DNA of 6,331 nucleotides from an uncultured Synergistales bacterium (GTDB lineage: Bacteria > Synergistota > Synergistia > Synergistales > Aminobacteriaceae). The notes under the pieces were generated by a model. It was given only the letters and a program-made list of their open reading frames with translations. It searched no databases and was not told the DNA's origin. Location: the NCBI GenBank assembly GCA_937957815.1, contig CALFXN010000276.1, positions 1 through 6,331 on the forward strand, written 5' to 3'. Both the position numbers and the translations under genes were made by a program. Shown in pieces: positions 6,080-6,331 of this stretch (positions are counted from its first letter, which is position 1; each line of letters starts with the position of its first letter).

Positions 6080-6331
6080 TCCGATACGCCGTTCTCGACT
6101 TTGAAACCAACGGGTTCGTCGGTCGCTCGGTCGTTTCCGCATCGTCGATCGTCTTCGACGACGACGGGAATGTTCTCGGCTATTTCAACCGGTTCTACTT
6201 TCCGCGCGAACGACCGGACAATCTGACGGAGCGCATTCACGGACTGACCGTTCCGCGTCTTGCGCGACTCCGCCAGGGTGTCGCGTATCCCGAGTACTTC
6301 CCCGAGGACGTCGGTTCACTCGTCGATTTCT
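6079..6331 (+). CDS. N-terminal part of a DnaQ/DEDD-type 3'-5' exonuclease (partial, apparent ATC start)
   Basis: The reading frame is open from 6031 to the window edge. From 6079 it reads IRYAVLDFETNGF, the Exo I motif of DnaQ-like exonucleases, with metal ligands Asp7 and Glu9. Further on, TERIHGLTVPRL (about residues 54-65) fits the 'I-HGIT-v' stretch that precedes the Exo II motif, which lies beyond the window. Such enzymes cut nucleotides from 3' ends of DNA or RNA; whether this is a polymerase III epsilon-like, RNase T-like or other member cannot be told from 84 residues. The usual family start (M-x-Y-x-V-x-D-x-E-T) falls exactly on ATC 6079-6081, with AAGGAAGGGG (6064-6073) 5 bases upstream. 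No in-frame ATG, GTG or TTG exists between the TAA at 6028 and the motif. An AUC start, a recent ATG-to-ATC change, or a sequence error could each explain this. Confidence 0.82.
   Translation, partial: MRYAVLDFETNGFVGRSVVSASSIVFDDDGNVLGYFNRFYFPRERPDNLTERIHGLTVPRLARLRQGVAYPEYFPEDVGSLVDF

Noticed and set aside
4872..6104. A 410-codon rightward open frame lying opposite the membrane-protein gene
   Set aside because: Its product is rich in Arg, Pro and Gly with no domain or membrane pattern, as expected of an antisense frame in GC-rich DNA. The opposite-strand gene has a membrane helix, ordered domain landmarks and a ribosome site.

Overview
The window reads as a piece of a GC-rich bacterial chromosome with closely packed genes, strong Shine-Dalgarno sites and short spacers. 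The best clue to the host is the secreted protein at 1483-2322. It ends in a Gly-Gly/Ser-Gly-Cys-like motif, a hydrophobic stretch and a terminal Arg-Lys, which resembles the Synergist-type C-terminal sorting signal. Together with a sodium-pump decarboxylase subunit, this suggests a Synergistota-like anaerobe. That assignment is an inference, not a proof.

Layout, left to right. (1) The last 55 codons of a rightward DUF362-like ferredoxin protein (2-169). (2) A hairpin plus T-tract terminator that serves the leftward gene (169-200). (3) A leftward oadB-type beta subunit of a Na+-translocating decarboxylase (233-1360). (4) A second leftward terminator (1414-1449). (5) A leftward secreted protein with two fibronectin-III-like domains (1483-2322), with a likely promoter at 2380. 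(6) A leftward metallo-beta-lactamase-fold hydrolase that probably starts at GTG (2418-3479). (7) A 150-base divergent control region. (8) A rightward RMD1/DUF155-like protein with a C-terminal membrane anchor (3630-4712). (9) After only 6 bases, a convergent leftward, N-terminally anchored protein of unknown function with an internal duplication (4719-5966). (10) A compact divergent promoter region. (11) The first 84 codons of a rightward DnaQ/DEDD-type 3'-5' exonuclease (6079 to the window end), which has no ATG, GTG or TTG start and seems to begin at ATC.

The genes do not form one clear pathway. Most appear to have their own promoters, and the genes look like ordinary single-gene units side by side: energy metabolism (oadB), cell surface (FN3 protein), a general hydrolase, two membrane-anchored proteins of unknown role, and nucleic-acid processing. 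No RNA gene, mobile element, CRISPR array or long repeat is visible. I see no convincing new multi-gene system. The points most worth a second look are the apparent AUC start with a leader inverted repeat in front of the exonuclease, the duplicated domain in the 4719-5966 protein, and the bacterial RMD1-like protein.
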